Of a DNA stretch of 64,000 bases, positions 44,133-56,679 are shown piece by piece. Positions within the stretch are counted from its first letter, which is position 1; each line of letters starts with the position of its first letter. This DNA comes from Hanleya hanleyi (Eukaryota; Mollusca; Polyplacophora; Lepidopleurida; Hanleyidae). Below the pieces are notes generated by a model. The model saw only the letters and a list, made by a program, of their open reading frames with translations, was not told where the DNA came from and ran no database searches. The stretch spans positions 1-64,000 of the forward strand of contig JAVTVY010020388.1 in the NCBI GenBank assembly GCA_036873755.1. Reading direction: 5' to 3'. The position numbers and the translations under genes were made by a program.

Positions 44133-44605
44133 AATGGTGGACGTAGTGGGGCACTCGACACTATGAAGAATGGTGGACGTAGTGGGGTACTCGACACTAG
44201 GAAGAATGGTGGACGTAGTGGGGCACTCGACACTATGAAGAATGGTGGACGTAGTGGGGCACTCGACACTAGGAAGAATGGTGGACTAGTGGGGCACTCG
44301 ACACTAGGAAGAATGGTGGACGTAGTGGGGCACTCGACACTAGGAAGAATGGTGGACTAGTGGGGCACTCGACACTATGAAGAATGGTGGACGTAGTGGG
44401 GCACTCGACACTAGGAAGAATGGTGGACGTAGTGGGGCACTCGACACTAGGAAGAATGGTGGACTAGTGGGGCACTCGACACTAGGAAGAATGGTGGACG
44501 TAGTTGGGCACTCGACACTAGGAAGAATGGTGGACGTAGTGGGGCACTCGACACTAGGAAGAATGGTGGACGTAGGTGGAGCACTGGACGCTAGGAAGAA
44601 TGGTG
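44133..44605 (+). repeat. 36-bp minisatellite (gaagaatggtggacgtagtg...)
   Basis: About 13 units reading 'gaagaatggtggacgtag' then 'tggggcactcgacactag', with several units shortened near the 'gtagt' word. 36 bp gives a 12-residue periodic frame (Arg-Lys-Asn-Gly-Gly-Arg-Ser-Gly) on each strand. No start context or conservation, so I treat it as non-coding. Confidence 0.95.
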
Positions 44606-44609
44606 AAAA

Positions 44610-44775
44610 TTTCCCACAACAGGGAAACCGTAGATTTCCAATGATGCCATCAAGACATGACGTTGTTGCATATAATCCCGACCACTGACGTTCCAAGTCC
44701 AGTATGTATCCCAGTCAAGCTTCGATTGTGATTGTTCATTTGAACATCATGACGATCTAAAACACATGATATTCA
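44610..44775 (+). repeat. Fragment matching the flank of the RT relic
   Basis: 'atgatgccatcaagacat', 'cttcgattgtgattgttcat' and 'gaacatcatgacgatct' match 19415-19580 in the same orientation, so it belongs to that retroelement's vicinity. Confidence 0.55.
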
Positions 44776-44884
44776 AACGGCCACAGGTCACATTTTGGTA
44801 ACTGCTGGCGGTTTCGGCGACACTGCAGTGAGAAAGACTGGAGCAAGGCTGATATATGTTACCGTCCTGTCCAATATCAATACC

Positions 44885-45233
44885 GGTGTGATGGCTAAGA
44901 GTATCCTTATGATTAGTGTCCCTCTGCATATCCTTTTCTATTGCAACCAAGGGTGGACACTAATCTCTGATGTGGAGAAAAATGTCCTAGCTGGGTTAAG
45001 AGATGTCAACTGGGCATTAGCTGGGTTAAAAAGATAGAAGCAGGACACTCTTATCCACCGGATATTCTTTGCCTCCACACCGATGTGGAGGCTGAGAATG
45101 TCCGGTGGCTACGAGTGTCCGGCCCCTATCTTCTAACCCAGCTAGAACATTTTTCTCCACATTGGGGACAAGTGTCCATTACTGGTTGGCATAGAAAAGG
45201 CACTAATCACTAGGACCTTCTATCCATCACACC
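44885..45233. mobile_element. ~350-bp foldback
   Basis: Arms 44885-45070 and 45085-45233 are inverted: GGTGTGATGG at the left end and CCATCACACC at the right, 'gattagtgtcc' versus 'ggcactaatc', 'tgtggagaaaaatgt' versus 'acatttttctccaca', 'agctgggtta' versus 'taacccagct'. The centre is a CCTCCAC...GTGGAGG hairpin. Non-coding MITE-like. Confidence 0.75.
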
Positions 45234-45670
45234 GACTGTCAAACACGGGATAGTGCGGAAGCATAATTCTCCATAGTGATTGCCTGAAGTTTCCGGTTTC
45301 GGTGCAGATGTAGAAGGAATTCCGCAACTATACTGGAACAGAGGCAGCGTTGTGCCCGAAAAATCCTCACTATTCGTCCCAATAGACAGGGGGGGGACGG
45401 GGGGGAGGGCATTTCGTAACAGGCCTAGAAATTCATCAGCTTTTTCCCGAGACCGAATCACCGCCAAAACCGCGGCCAGACCGCATCACCGCGGATGAAT
45501 ACATCCTGAATACATCCCCTGCAACAATTGGAACTCTCCTGTGCTGGAGGTAGCTTTTGGTCCTTCTGCCGGAACTATACTGCACTTGACCTCTGTGACC
45601 CTCCCGTGACCTCCCTAATATGCAAATTTTTTAGGTCAATGTGCGCCAATTTGCTCGCTACATACTACTG
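45234..45670. other. No gene seen
   Basis: Holds a poly-G run near 45390. No element or exon recognised. Confidence 0.5.
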
Positions 45671-47689
45671 GCGTCGAGATAAGATACAGAGAGAAAAGTG
45701 TCGGAAAAGTATCACACATTCACTAATCAGATTCAAACTATAACAGCATGGCATTTTATTAATTGATGGGTATTCAAACCCCTATATGTCTTTTGTCCGA
45801 GTGCGGGCTTGTCGTTTGTGCGAGTGAACACACAATCCTGTTCGTGTGTTATTGCATTCGAACGCTACATACAGCTAAATATATACCCATCTATTATTTC
45901 TGCTAATCTTGTCCACAATTTCACCAATTTATCTTCTCTCAGCCACGAGCATTTATCCTGTAAGACACCATGCCACACTAGTATTAACCCATTAACAGGC
46001 GGGCATCGTCAAAACATCTCCAAGACCCAAACAGTAACGGGTACCAGACAAGTTACATTGGCCATCGAAGACAGGTTAGACGTTCTACGCATTCATGTTC
46101 AGGCAATCTGGAACAAAAATCCTTAAAAGCTGATGGTGAGCCGTTTCTAGAGTACATTCACTTCCTAGTTATACCCAATGTTATAGGGTGTAAACCTGCT
46201 GTATGTCCTAGCTGTGCCTAAAAAATTATACCAACGAAGGCGCGTCATTTATTATCCACAGGTTTTGCAGTATACGTTCAGGTTTGTGGCAGAGGTCAGA
46301 TTTGCAAGCATGATTTCGGGGGAAACAAAAGGCTGAATGCAGATAGACATCGAAGAACTAAAGGCTTTAATGACTAGAATCAGAAGATATTTGAATATAG
46401 AATGTATCCAAATTGAATTTCTAGTCTCTCTGCATAACTTGTCCGCACCCAGACTTGATAGTTATCCGGAGTAATTCAATCAGATCGGTACCAGTGTAAA
46501 AGGAAACAAGCGCTGGATGAGCGCAAAGACCTCCGTCGAGGCAACAGGGTCCGTAGGGGAATAGATCGCTGAATAACATAGGGCCGGATGCCAAGCTCAA
46601 GTTTGCTTTTGATGGGCGTTAACTCCACCAGTGGTAATTAACATTGAGGGTTCCCCACTAGCATGTCCAGCTAGGGATGGAAGTCACATTCCCCGCACAT
46701 AAGTTTTGTCTGATTTCACGTGCTTGAAATATTAGGGTATGGAATAGATTATATTGATGGAAAATACTGCTTGAGACGTTAGGCCTCTTCCCGCCCCCCC
46801 CCCCCTCCGAGAGGATGCCCCCACCCAAATCAACACGTTAGCGGCAGAAATGAGACCCTGTGTGCCTAGTTGTACCAATTTGCTTGTGATTTTGTGCTAT
46901 AGGCCCGACACATCAACACTTCATATTTTGTATGTGTACAGTATAGCATCATCATTGAGAGAATCCTCTACAAAACACACCTGATTTTACTGACACTCCG
47001 TTTTGATCTGCATCAGCATCATGTGGTGAGGATTCAATGCGCTCGGTATAATTTTGTATACTGGTGTTACAGGTCACCTTCACCATACTGTATCAATGAC
47101 CATGAACTTGTACATGTATCACATTCATATTGAATGGTGATGGCTGATGAGAATATTGCCCATATGGAACAAATGGCTGGATTCCAACAAATAAAAAGTT
47201 CATATGTTCTCCTTGTCGACATAAATATATTACAGACAATATCATGACTGAATCATGGTAACAGGTATACACCTAAATCACACCATTTGTAGATCACTGT
47301 CAGGTTATCGCTTAACATTTAACAATTTCTGAAAATGACGGCATTTTAATATCTGTCCAACCTGATATAATTTACTGGCTTACCTATTCATAAATGCGTA
47401 CTGGCTAAGATCACATTATGCCTTGTATATATACTGTGCGTAAGGAGCTGTTTGTAACTTTGTTCACTGCTGAAGATGCTATAACTAATAGCAAAATATA
47501 CAGAATAAATTGTGATTCCTACTCGGAGTTGCTTTTCTCTACAATTGAAGTAAAATGGTGTGTTCTTCTGCATTTTGACAGAATATTTAGACTTTGAAGA
47601 TGATATGTAATGATGCCCCAAAATGAACTGAATTTTCCGTGTTATCTGTCTGTCTGTCTCTCTGTTTGCCCATATTTCTTGTCATACCA

Positions 47690-48010
47690 CATATGCAGCT
47701 GGTGATGGATCAGAAGCCTAATGAAATTGACTGACCTTCACCTGTTTTATCGAGGTCAAATTTAGCATTAGCAATAATTTCTAAAGGAGTGAAGATATGT
47801 TCTCCAAATTCATAATACTTGTGCAATTGGTGACTGACTAGAAGCCTATCCCAGTTGACTGAATCTATTTTCTCATGTTATATACTGTATATTATGATAT
47901 AACATGAACTATAGCTAGGCATTCTAAATTGATACCACATATGCAACTGATGATGGACTTGAAGTCTATGAATATGACTGACCTTGACCTATTTTCTCAA
48001 GGTCAAAAAC
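47690..48010 (+). repeat. Three ~120-bp tandem units (copy B)
   Basis: Counterpart of 8378-8712. Confidence 0.55.
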
Positions 48011-51000
48011 TGTAAGTTAAGTCACATTTTAAGGCCATATTATACTCGGCCATTTAATGTCAGTTTTCTCGGTTCAGAAATGGCAAAGTCCCAGGTAGGT
48101 TTCCACATGTAATTAGCAAATACTAGAGCATATCCTATTCATTGTTTATGCCCATGTCGAAGAATTACAAAAGTTTGAACAAATACTGAACATGAAAATG
48201 TAACATCCTGCCCTGCATTCGAACAGTTATTGAAAAACCTTGAAATGTGCCTTGTAAATCTCCAGAAATTCATAGATGTTCCCCTGGTGAAAGTGGGATG
48301 CTACCTGTACAGCTAAAATCAAAGGCCTTTGCAGAGTAAATAGGAATTACCAGTGATTGCTTATATCAATAGAACAGAAATAAATAATTTGTAAATTAAT
48401 CAGATATGCAATTGTTGTTATTCATTATCATGTATAATAGAAGTTACCCAGTTTTACTCTTTTAATAAATGAATGTTCTTCGTATCTAATCTGTAAGGGC
48501 CTTAGATTCAAACATTCATCCACAAAGACCTGCCCCATATTATACATGTACATGCTATGCCAGGTAGAAGCAGGGACCCAAGTCTTGAATTGAATAGAAC
48601 ATCCATGAAGTTATTTCAGCTTCAATGTCCACTAGCATTCACTGGATGGGCATCCTCCATTTACAGCTACATGAAACTGGATGACCAGTTACCTGTTTCT
48701 CTGCCATAAACTGACCAGTCTCACCTCTGCACTACATGTGTATGCTAGCAGCTGTCTGTCTTGACACACATGCATGTTGTGGTGTACCCTGGGTTTTCAG
48801 GAAAGGAAATGCTGCAGGGTTAGTTTACCTGATCAGAAGATACACATGGCGAGGTATGCATGTGGGGAACATTTACAAACTACTGGTGAGTTTACATTAT
48901 ACATTTTTGATTTTCAATCACCGTTTGAATGCTGAATGTGATTTCATGGTATTAAGGTAATACATTGCTTGTCATTTAATTCTTCTTTGACATGAGCAAA
49001 AAATGTTGTCAAGTTTTGTTGTAGTTTTTCGTACTCAAATGGGAAATTGATATTCTGACTTTGCCATTTCTCAGACAGCCACTATGGCCGACTGGACTAT
49101 GGTCTTAACTGCTAACATACACCTCACATCTAACATTGTCATCATTTTGTTTTGGCTGTGGTTTTCCTTCCAGAAAAATTTAGCGAATTTTGCATGTGTT
49201 TCAACAGTCTCATGCTTCAACAGTAACTTAAACCATGCTGTATCGGCTGAGCTGTTGAAATAGACTTCATTTCCTAGATCTGACATACTGCATCACTGTC
49301 GAAATATGAGTACCATGACAGAGTGATAGATCACACAGCCAGTGAAGGTTCCCGATTTACATTGAATGTCGTTATTGCCTAAGTAGTATTAGCAGCATTT
49401 TACAACAACAACAATTCGCTGACTTACAGTGAAAAATTATAGTGAAAGGTATCTATTTTTTGTTGTTTGACATTTTTATTTGCTGGCATTGTTTCAGATA
49501 GAATACAACAGCCTAATTCATACAATCAGGAATAAAAAGGGGGGTAAAATCTTTATGTTCAAACTTTGGTAGGAAATATAAAAGTGGCAATTTGAAAATT
49601 TATTTTTATTCGATTTTTTAATGTCGGTGGACCCATGAAACGCAAAATAAAGTTGGTATTGCCTCACACTGGGTTTCAACATTGGTGAAGAAATCCCTTC
49701 TACCAGGGATGATTCCTGATTGCTCATCCTCCAGGGGTATCTGCCCCCCACTCTGTCCCATCCAAAAAACAATTGCCACCCCTAATAGGTGGTGTGCCCA
49801 AATTGGGAAGATCTAAAGCCCTGTGAGTATCAAATTATGTGTTACAAAATTGTCTGGGGAAATGCTCTTCGCCCGTGTTTCACACGAGCTATCATTTCAA
49901 TTGTGTCCAAAATCATTGCTTCAAAATTTCGTCGGGAACCATGACAAACCCTATTGGAAATCACATGAGTCGTGGGTTCCCCATATGACAATTATTTGGC
50001 GGAAGATTTCACGTTGCATTCCTAGTAAAAATGTTCCTTTTCTCTTTTGGAGAATATATCTACATGAGTTGTACATCACGAAGATATATATTAGCTAGGT
50101 TATTAGATAAGAGTCGGACATATTATCCTACCAAGCATCCTTTCCGGTTACACAGATGTAAATAAAAGGTAGTCTTTTACGCATATCTATTAATGCCGCT
50201 AAGGCTTCTTTTGTTAAGACACACGAATTGTGAGTAGTACTCTCCTTTGCTCAAGCACTGGGTAGGTCTAAATTCCCCAGGACTGCGATTCCATCCCCTC
50301 ACCTGGCCACGTTATTTATTAAATTGATTTCTACTCTTCGTAACAATCTCTACCATTTACGGAACGATCTCTGTTTATCAACATTCAACATCACATTCTG
50401 GGAAAGAAAGAAAAAACAACAAGAGAATCAAGACAGGCTTGCCAAACCACATGCTCATGACCTTGGCACTGAGCAGGGAAACGGACCACTCTGTTTTCAA
50501 CAAACTAAATCGTGCAGTTTTCGCATCTCAACAATTTCTTCTTTTTTTTATCAAATATTTTGACATATTTTCCACATACACACTTATATATGGCTAATGT
50601 TCTGAAAGACGTTTGGCGTTTACTCAGAAAAAACCGTTAACTTTTGAAGCCATTGATTTCCTCTTCAAATAAACAAAAAGATTCTTATACAGAATCAAAG
50701 TGTTATACTACACCTCCACAGTCAAAGAGCTCTTTTTAGCTCTTTCCAATGGTAGGTTTTGAATTTGGTTGGGCGATTTTAGTATGCGTCACTTTGACAG
50801 TGAGAGTCTGGGTATTTTTCTCCAAGGAAAAGTGTTTTCATGCAGAATTGGAGTAATATATATTTGGTTCTACCCACTTGGGATTCACATCCAATTAATC
50901 GAGGCATGCCATCGAGATGGATCGAGAAATTTCTCGGCTGAAACCTGGAGGGCAGAACCGGGACCTCTGGCGCCGTCTTCCAGTTTGCTCCTGGTTCTAT

Positions 51001-51435
51001 CTCGATCGAAACGTCCCGGCTTTCGAGATAGATAGGAAATTGATCAGTGAGCTCGAAGGGGGTACCATGCAGTTTCCATATGTCCATGTTTTGTTGCCGT
51101 TGAATCGCTTCTCAGGCAATCAGAGTGTTGTGCGGGTACAATATTTTGGGGGCATATCCCGACCCAAAATAGAATCTCAACAACGGATTTATTCATGTTA
51201 TTATCCATGTTATTCATGCAAAGTTTAATCGCAAAATCCATATTTCCTGAATGCAATTGAAAGAAAACGTTTCATTTATCTATATATGTTATAAATATAT
51301 AATTAAATGATCTTCTCTCACATCGGTAATTGAATGTATATCTGACTAGTATTCCACGCGGAATAAATGGCACACCTACTAGATATGATCTGAGTAATAA
51401 TAATATGTAAACATGAGTTATTTATTGTCCAATAA

Positions 51436-51750
51436 AAAAACCCGTGGGACTTCCGGGGATTGACCTGGAATGTCGTTGTGCATACCGCAGGTCATGGTAA
51501 GAATAGGCCTCAGCTCCTCAGACAGCTTGTCGTAAGAGAGAGAGAGAGAGAGAATTAAGGTTTAACGTCGCATTCAGTTGTCCTAAGAGGCGACTAACTG
51601 AGGCACCCGTGGGGTTCCCGGGTGTGAAAAGGAATAGGACCCCACCCGTGTGGTTCTCGGGTGTGAAAAGGAATAGGACCCAACGTCGTGATATGACTGA
51701 AATATAGTTGAAAGCGACGTTAAATCATATTTACTCACTCACTCACCCTT
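51436..51750 (+). repeat. (ACTC)-tailed dispersed repeat (copy B)
   Basis: Counterpart of 12144-12456, almost unchanged. Confidence 0.75.
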
Positions 51751-51954
51751 GTCCAATAAAATTATCTTGAACCAAACATGGGTCGTTTCAACCGAAAATA
51801 AAAGAAATTATGTTAATTGTTGATCGGTGTTATTTTTTATAATTTGGTATTATTCATTGCAGATTCCATTTTTCCGAGAATTACTATATTTAAGAAATAA
51901 TGTTTTCATAGGCGTGCTAAATCGTTAATTCACGCGGGAAAGTTTATATTTTAG

Positions 51955-52176
51955 GGCAAGGTCGAATCTATTGCACAACTCAAATTGATGATCAACAAAG
52001 ATTACAATGAAAGATTGAAAAAATATGGTAAACGTTCACAACCTTTCTTCCCTTTGTTGAAATGCGCCGTCCGCCTCAGTTGGCAGCGTGTCAGTATCAA
52101 TGGACGAGTTTATGTGGTCTCTCAGAATGCATGCATACAAGCCTATTTGTGTCGCATTCTTAATCAATCACGATGA
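51955..52176 (+). CDS. Candidate terminal exon, copy B
   Basis: Counterpart of 12663-12884, with the same acceptor and stop and one residue different. Confidence 0.25.
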   Translation, partial: GKVESIAQLKLMINKDYNERLKKYGKRSQPFFPLLKCAVRLSWQRVSINGRVYVVSQNACIQAYLCRILNQSR

Positions 52177-52493
52177 AACCAACAGTTAAACTTGAGACAG
52201 AAATTCACGTTTTTAATAAATATTAATTTACAGCTTTTTCTCAAACAATGAAAACTAGGAAGGAAAGTTATGTTCACGTTGCTATCGGAAACATTGGCGT
52301 TTTGGAAAAAAACTCCAAGATGTGATGACTTTGGAACAGATGTGAAATTACAAACATTTGAGGTCGTTTTTAATTTCTGTGGCCTGTAACCGAAATCACA
52401 TCAATGATAGACACACCCGCCTCTAGCAGAACCGTGGCAGTTGTTGATCTCAAGCAATGGTTGGTGTAACGGGTAATCTTTAGATGTATTTAT

Positions 52494-52742
52494 TTATAAG
52501 ACTTGATTATAATATAAAACGAATTTGATATCTTTAAATATTTCCTTTTTCGTTTGCCTGTTGGTCCCTGGCTCATTTCGTTTGTTAGCCAGATCTCTTA
52601 ATTTCTTATCGTCAGCGGAGAAAAATCTACCTTTGTTCAGCTGATCACACTCGTGTTGTGTTTCATTTAAAACAGCAAGAAGAGATTCATCATCTGCGTC
52701 TCTCATGAACTTTTCGATCTCCGCTTCTCTAGATAATTCATA
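52494..52742 (-). CDS. Charged 82-codon frame, copy B
   Basis: Counterpart of 13223-13471, with unchanged protein. Overlaps the 38-codon frame at 52703-52819. Confidence 0.35.
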   Translation of the reverse strand, partial: YELSREAEIEKFMRDADDESLLAVLNETQHECDQLNKGRFFSADDKKLRDLANKRNEPGTNRQTKKEIFKDIKFVLYYNQVL

Positions 52743-52819
52743 TCATATCTTGTTGATCTGTTTCTTATTGTGTACACTCGTTTGTCCCAATTGGTTTGTA
52801 GATATCTGCGATTAGACAT
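52703..52819 (-). CDS. 38-aa basic peptide, copy B
   Basis: Counterpart of 13432-13548. The TATAAATA box at 52868-52875 is kept. Confidence 0.3.
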   Translation of the reverse strand: MSNRRYLQTNWDKRVYTIRNRSTRYDMNYLEKRRSKSS

Positions 52820-53300
52820 TTTCTGCCTATAAAATAAAGTTCCTACTTGCAGGGTATCCATTCTATTTATTTATACGATTGTACAGGCAGATAAGCCTGC
52901 AATTTATCACCCGCCCTGTGAAATGGATTGTTCCGAGCGAACACCTGTGCGTGTCAAGATCACGGGTGTAGATTTCATACGTCACAAAGTTATTAACGTG
53001 CTAAATCGTGTAATAATTGCACGGTTATCAGTGTGTAATAGGTGTAAGTGTTATAGAATGTGATATAGTTCATGTAAGGAGATTATAGCACCAACATTTA
53101 TTTCTGATACAAGCTTGCGTGGAAACGGTTTGTGGAAATACTAAGAAACGAAAGTAAAGGTGTTGATAAATCACAACACCGTTGGTCTGTGAAAAACGGA
53201 GGCTTGGTGAGAAACACATTGTGATTGGCTGATACCTCTCGCGTTGATTGCCGGAATTGCATTTTTATTTTCAAAATATGTGTTGAATCAATGAGGCGTG

Positions 53301-53439
53301 TTAACGTTTCTCGCGATTGTGTTCGTCAAATACATAAACATAGGCTCCGTAGATAAAGTTGGCAAACAGCTTCGCAGGCTCAGCACCACAGGAACTATCG
53401 ATGAGATTCAAGACACACATTTCAATGTTTCGTCCTATT
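53301..53439 (-). CDS. Terminal coding exon, copy B (45 codons)
   Basis: Same acceptor, phase and stop as 14015-14153. It differs at four residues (Ile for Leu, Met for Leu, Ala for Val, Glu for Gly) and has silent changes such as GAG for GAA. The pair supports real coding. The product is an unknown, probably cysteine-containing protein. Confidence 0.5.
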
Positions 53440-54293
53440 CTGTAGAAAACAAAAACAGATAATTAAATAACGGCATTAATAACTTATGTAGTTAGATAAT
53501 GTGTATCCATCAAATATCATTTGCAGATATAATTCTCGTATCAGTTCAACAAGAGTAGACGTCGGCCTCCTGTCTCAGTTCAAGAGTATCCACTAGCAAG
53601 GAATTCCTCATTGTTACATGTACTGATAATGGGTCAATTTAGATCGGAATGATATTTCCACCTGATATGTTGGACCTGTTGTTCTATATTTATTGACGTT
53701 GGCGTGAGTTGTTAAATTTTCGAAAGAAAGATAACAAAAAGTGATCTGGCTACTTCATGCAAGTAATTCTACTAAAAGCTTTAAGCCTTAGTTCTCTGCA
53801 TCGCACAAGAAACACAGGGCCACCTGTAATAACTAGTCCTAAACCTTATAAGTAGTGCCACTTTGGGCGCTTCAAGTCACATGAGCAAGAACAATGGTAA
53901 ACGGTATAGGTGACGACATTACGACACCAGCGCCCCGCCAGAACTCCGCCAGAGCGCCGCCTATGATCAATCAGGATCAAATACCATGCCGCAATGTTTG
54001 AAGAAGTATTGATAAGTTGTAAAGAATTTCATACGCGACACCTTAATTATAACCGGAATCCATTGTTGCGGGAAAATCTACTGACCCCTGCAGTTTAAAG
54101 AAAGAAAAACCCGCTGAAAGTTCGCACTCCATACCTACATGTTCAAGGACTCGACAAATCAGACTTGTGCCTAAGATCACCATATTTCAATACCTGGCAG
54201 ATCAGCATATAGAGAAAAGGATTCAACGCCATAATTTCAATACAAACGTCATATCAATGCCCACGTATATAATCATGTATTTTCATAGACCCT

Positions 54294-54438
54294 CCGGGAG
54301 CCGGTCGAAAAACCTGGAAATACAGTCCACCTAATGTTTTTTGATGGTTTCTATATCTTTTCGATGCGCTGATCACGAAACCGGATGATGCCACCTTGGC
54401 ATCCTTGGGGAAATCGAAATAGCCAAGATGGCCGCCAT
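54294..54438 (+). repeat. Left TIR of the 3.34-kb element
   Basis: Inverted match to 57481-57637. The innermost part 'caagatggccgcc' is the best conserved. Confidence 0.8.
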
Positions 54439-54599
54439 GAGGCATTTCCTGGTTATTATGTCATGCTGAATTGTCGCATGGATGATCTCGATCACTGATT
54501 GTGATATATTTGACTATAAATTTGAGATAAATTCAATCAGCACATACGTCACACAACAATTTGGCGAAAACAAACAAGAATAATAGGAAAAATTATTCA

Positions 54600-55085
54600 A
54601 GATAGCTGGCGTTGACCCTTTAACCCTACCTGGTCTTGGGGGGGGGGTGCACTTTCCGGCCCCTGTTGGTTTTTTGCTCCTATCTACTGTACGACAAAAA
54701 AATTGAGAGCTGAAACTTCTTGACTTTTTAGATTATCATATTGGGGTCATTTTTAGCCTATTCGCATGACCCCCCGAGCAGAGGATCATGGGTAAATTCA
54801 AAATGGCGGCCATGTGGGGTACCAGAAAAGTTAAGTTTTCGTCATATTTCTTCAAAATTTTTGCTTTTCTGTATGGAAAAGTGGGTAAATCTATTTTACT
54901 TCATATCAGATTATTATTTACTAATTTATCATGCAGCTTTTGTGAAGAAAAAGCAAAAATAAAAAATTCGAATATTCTGCCCAAAAATTGTCCAAAAATG
55001 TTCTTTTTGAAAATGACGTCACAGTGACGTCATCAAGGCGGCCATCTTGGATTTTTTCTTGTAGAGCTTGATCCAATGATATAGT
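54600..55085 (+). repeat. Dispersed repeat with tgacgtcacagtgacgtca core
   Basis: Related to 5690-6185 (inverted) and 26030-26230. Contains the TGACGTCA-type palindrome near 55014-55032 and a poly-G run at 54637-54647. Confidence 0.6.
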
Positions 55086-55149
55086 GTGGTAAATTTTAGC
55101 CCCCTAGCCTTAGCGATAACGGCAATATATACGGGGCACTTCCGTAGCG

Positions 55150-55345
55150 CATATAGTATACCAGGGTGTCGGTGCATCACAGGTGTGTGCGCATGCGTAC
55201 GATGGCGTCACTTTCGAGCTCTGAGCTCCAAGAGCTCCGAGCTCAGACTCCAACAGCTCCGAGAGTTCCGGAGCTCTGAGCTCCGAGATTGAGGCGTGCC
55301 AAATGCCCGTCTTAACGCAAGAGCTCCGAGCTCCAACAGCTACGA
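55150..55345 (+). repeat. GAGCTC-rich palindromic stretch
   Basis: Repeated 'gagctccgagctc' and 'gctccaacagctcc' words; an older inverted relative is at 1518-1640. GAGCTC is self-complementary, so the stretch can fold. Confidence 0.6.
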
Positions 55346-55533
55346 AAGCTCCAAGCTCTCAACCCATTCATGCGTACATCCAAATGCGCCCTAACATCAG
55401 GAAAATAGCCATGGCCATCTATGAAAGGTATAGCCTGATGCCGCTTGAAATGAAAGGCGATCCCACGCACAGGTCCATCATGAAGACCAAGCTCTTGGGT
55501 GACCTTAACGCTCTAGCACAAAACGTCACTTGA
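55303..55533 (+). CDS. 76-aa frame upstream of gene X, unknown
   Basis: ATG at 55303, no introns needed. The first third is encoded by the GAGCTC repeat and is probably meaningless. The rest is Met/Lys-rich and helical-looking ('MAIYERYSLMPLEMKGD'). No counterpart was seen beside gene X in the larger element. It may be a remnant of another element gene. Confidence 0.25.
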   Translation: MPVLTQELRAPTATKAPSSQPIHAYIQMRPNIRKIAMAIYERYSLMPLEMKGDPTHRSIMKTKLLGDLNALAQNVT

Positions 55534-55921
55534 AAGAGGATATGGGGTTACTACCCACCAAGGCCCTGGAAAATAAGCAGAATGCGCAAACAACTATTTC
55601 AAAACATGCTGCCTCAACGGTATCCTGGACTGCTCGAAGACGCTAAGACCGAGAGCGACCCTGACCGAAGATTGAACTTTATCAAACGACGGCTTCTGAT
55701 TGGACGATAGCTTACGAGAATTGTAACATACCCAACGCGGCTCCCCCAGCGTGGGTATGATGTGCTGGTGGGGATAATAACATGATTGACCTTTCATCCT
55801 TCTTGTTGCTGTTGTTCTTTCATCTGTCTACATCATGGCGTCAATGCGTTATGCTAGAGCGTTAAGTTCACCCAAGAGCCCTTTTCCCACAATTCCCGAC
55901 CTGCGCATGTGTGACATCGTC

Positions 55922-55928
55922 TATAAAG
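55922..55928 (+). promoter_or_regulatory. TATA box of gene X (small element)
   Basis: TATAAAG at 55922-55928, inside 'gcgcatgtgtgacatcgtc' to 'ccacacc' sequence that is almost the same ahead of the other gene X (61973). It lies 53 bases before the ATG. Confidence 0.65.
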
Positions 55929-55974
55929 CACGTCCCTCTGGACCCCACACCCCCATTCCTACTGTTGCAGAGCC

Positions 55975-56301
55975 ATGGCGGAGACCCATTCCTATGCGTC
56001 TAGCATTTTACAGCATGCGATCGTGGTTAATTCACTCATGGGTTACCGAGCAGTGGTTCGGTCCATGTTTGGAGATGGCGACGACAACGAGGGGCGATGC
56101 CAGATCCTGGAAGAGCTCACAGAAGCGGTCCTCGACAGGGTCGGCTTGATGGAAAGGTGGGCTATCACTCTCTACTACTGGACTATGACAGCCATTCTTG
56201 ATGCCCGGGCTATGGACCACGAGCACTCACGCTGGAACCAGCGACAGTTCTTTGTCCTCACAATGGTCTTTGCCCTATTGACCCTGATGCTGTGGCAATG
56301 A
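55975..56301 (+). CDS. Gene X: 108-aa predicted tail-anchored protein
   Basis: An intact intronless frame from ATG (context agccATGg) to TGA. The protein is helical, with 'VVNSLMGYRAVVRSMFGDGD', an acidic middle, the best-conserved block 'WTMTAILDARAMDHE' near residues 70-84, a basic stretch, and a final ~16-residue hydrophobic segment that would anchor it in a membrane. The other copy (62027-62353) has exactly the same length and about 72 % identical residues, with changes spread out and no frameshift, which indicates selection. It is the only well-supported gene in this element. Helices plus a C-terminal anchor is a layout shared with apoptosis regulators and many viral membrane proteins. 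I recognise no family. Confidence 0.75.
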   Translation: MAETHSYASSILQHAIVVNSLMGYRAVVRSMFGDGDDNEGRCQILEELTEAVLDRVGLMERWAITLYYWTMTAILDARAMDHEHSRWNQRQFFVLTMVFALLTLMLWQ

Positions 56302-56679
56302 CAGTTCTGTCTTACAGCGACAGAAAAGAACGTCTCTTTTCAGAGCCTCCATGTCTTCCAAAAGAGAGACGGGTAACTAAGCTCAATGTTCACACACAGT
56401 ATACACACACACGCACTCACAATGGACGCTCCGCCATGACTTCCAACAAAAACCATATCATTCGTCATCCCGAACTGATGAGGGACACGTGTAACGTGTA
56501 AATCCCTATATGTACAGACACTACCACCACCACCGGGCGTTGGGCACGCGTTACTGGCCATTTGGGCCACGGATGGTCCTTCTCCACCCCAAACACCTAC
56601 CTTCACACCCACCAGAATGGCCGCTCTCGCTACCATTCTTACTGATGACGTCACCAATGACGTCACAGATGACGCGAAC
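56302..56679. other. Downstream of gene X, no supported gene
   Basis: Contains a (CA)n run near 56395-56420 and a TGACGTCA pair near 56645-56671. Overlapping frames on both strands are unsupported. Confidence 0.45.

Noticed and set aside
44133..44605. CRISPR-like array
   Set aside because: Units are contiguous without unique spacers, in eukaryotic DNA.
44054..44696. 12-residue periodic frames on both strands
   Set aside because: Product of the 36-bp minisatellite.
55835..56149. Longer alternative frame over gene X
   Set aside because: Different frame from the conserved 108-codon protein; not kept in the second copy.
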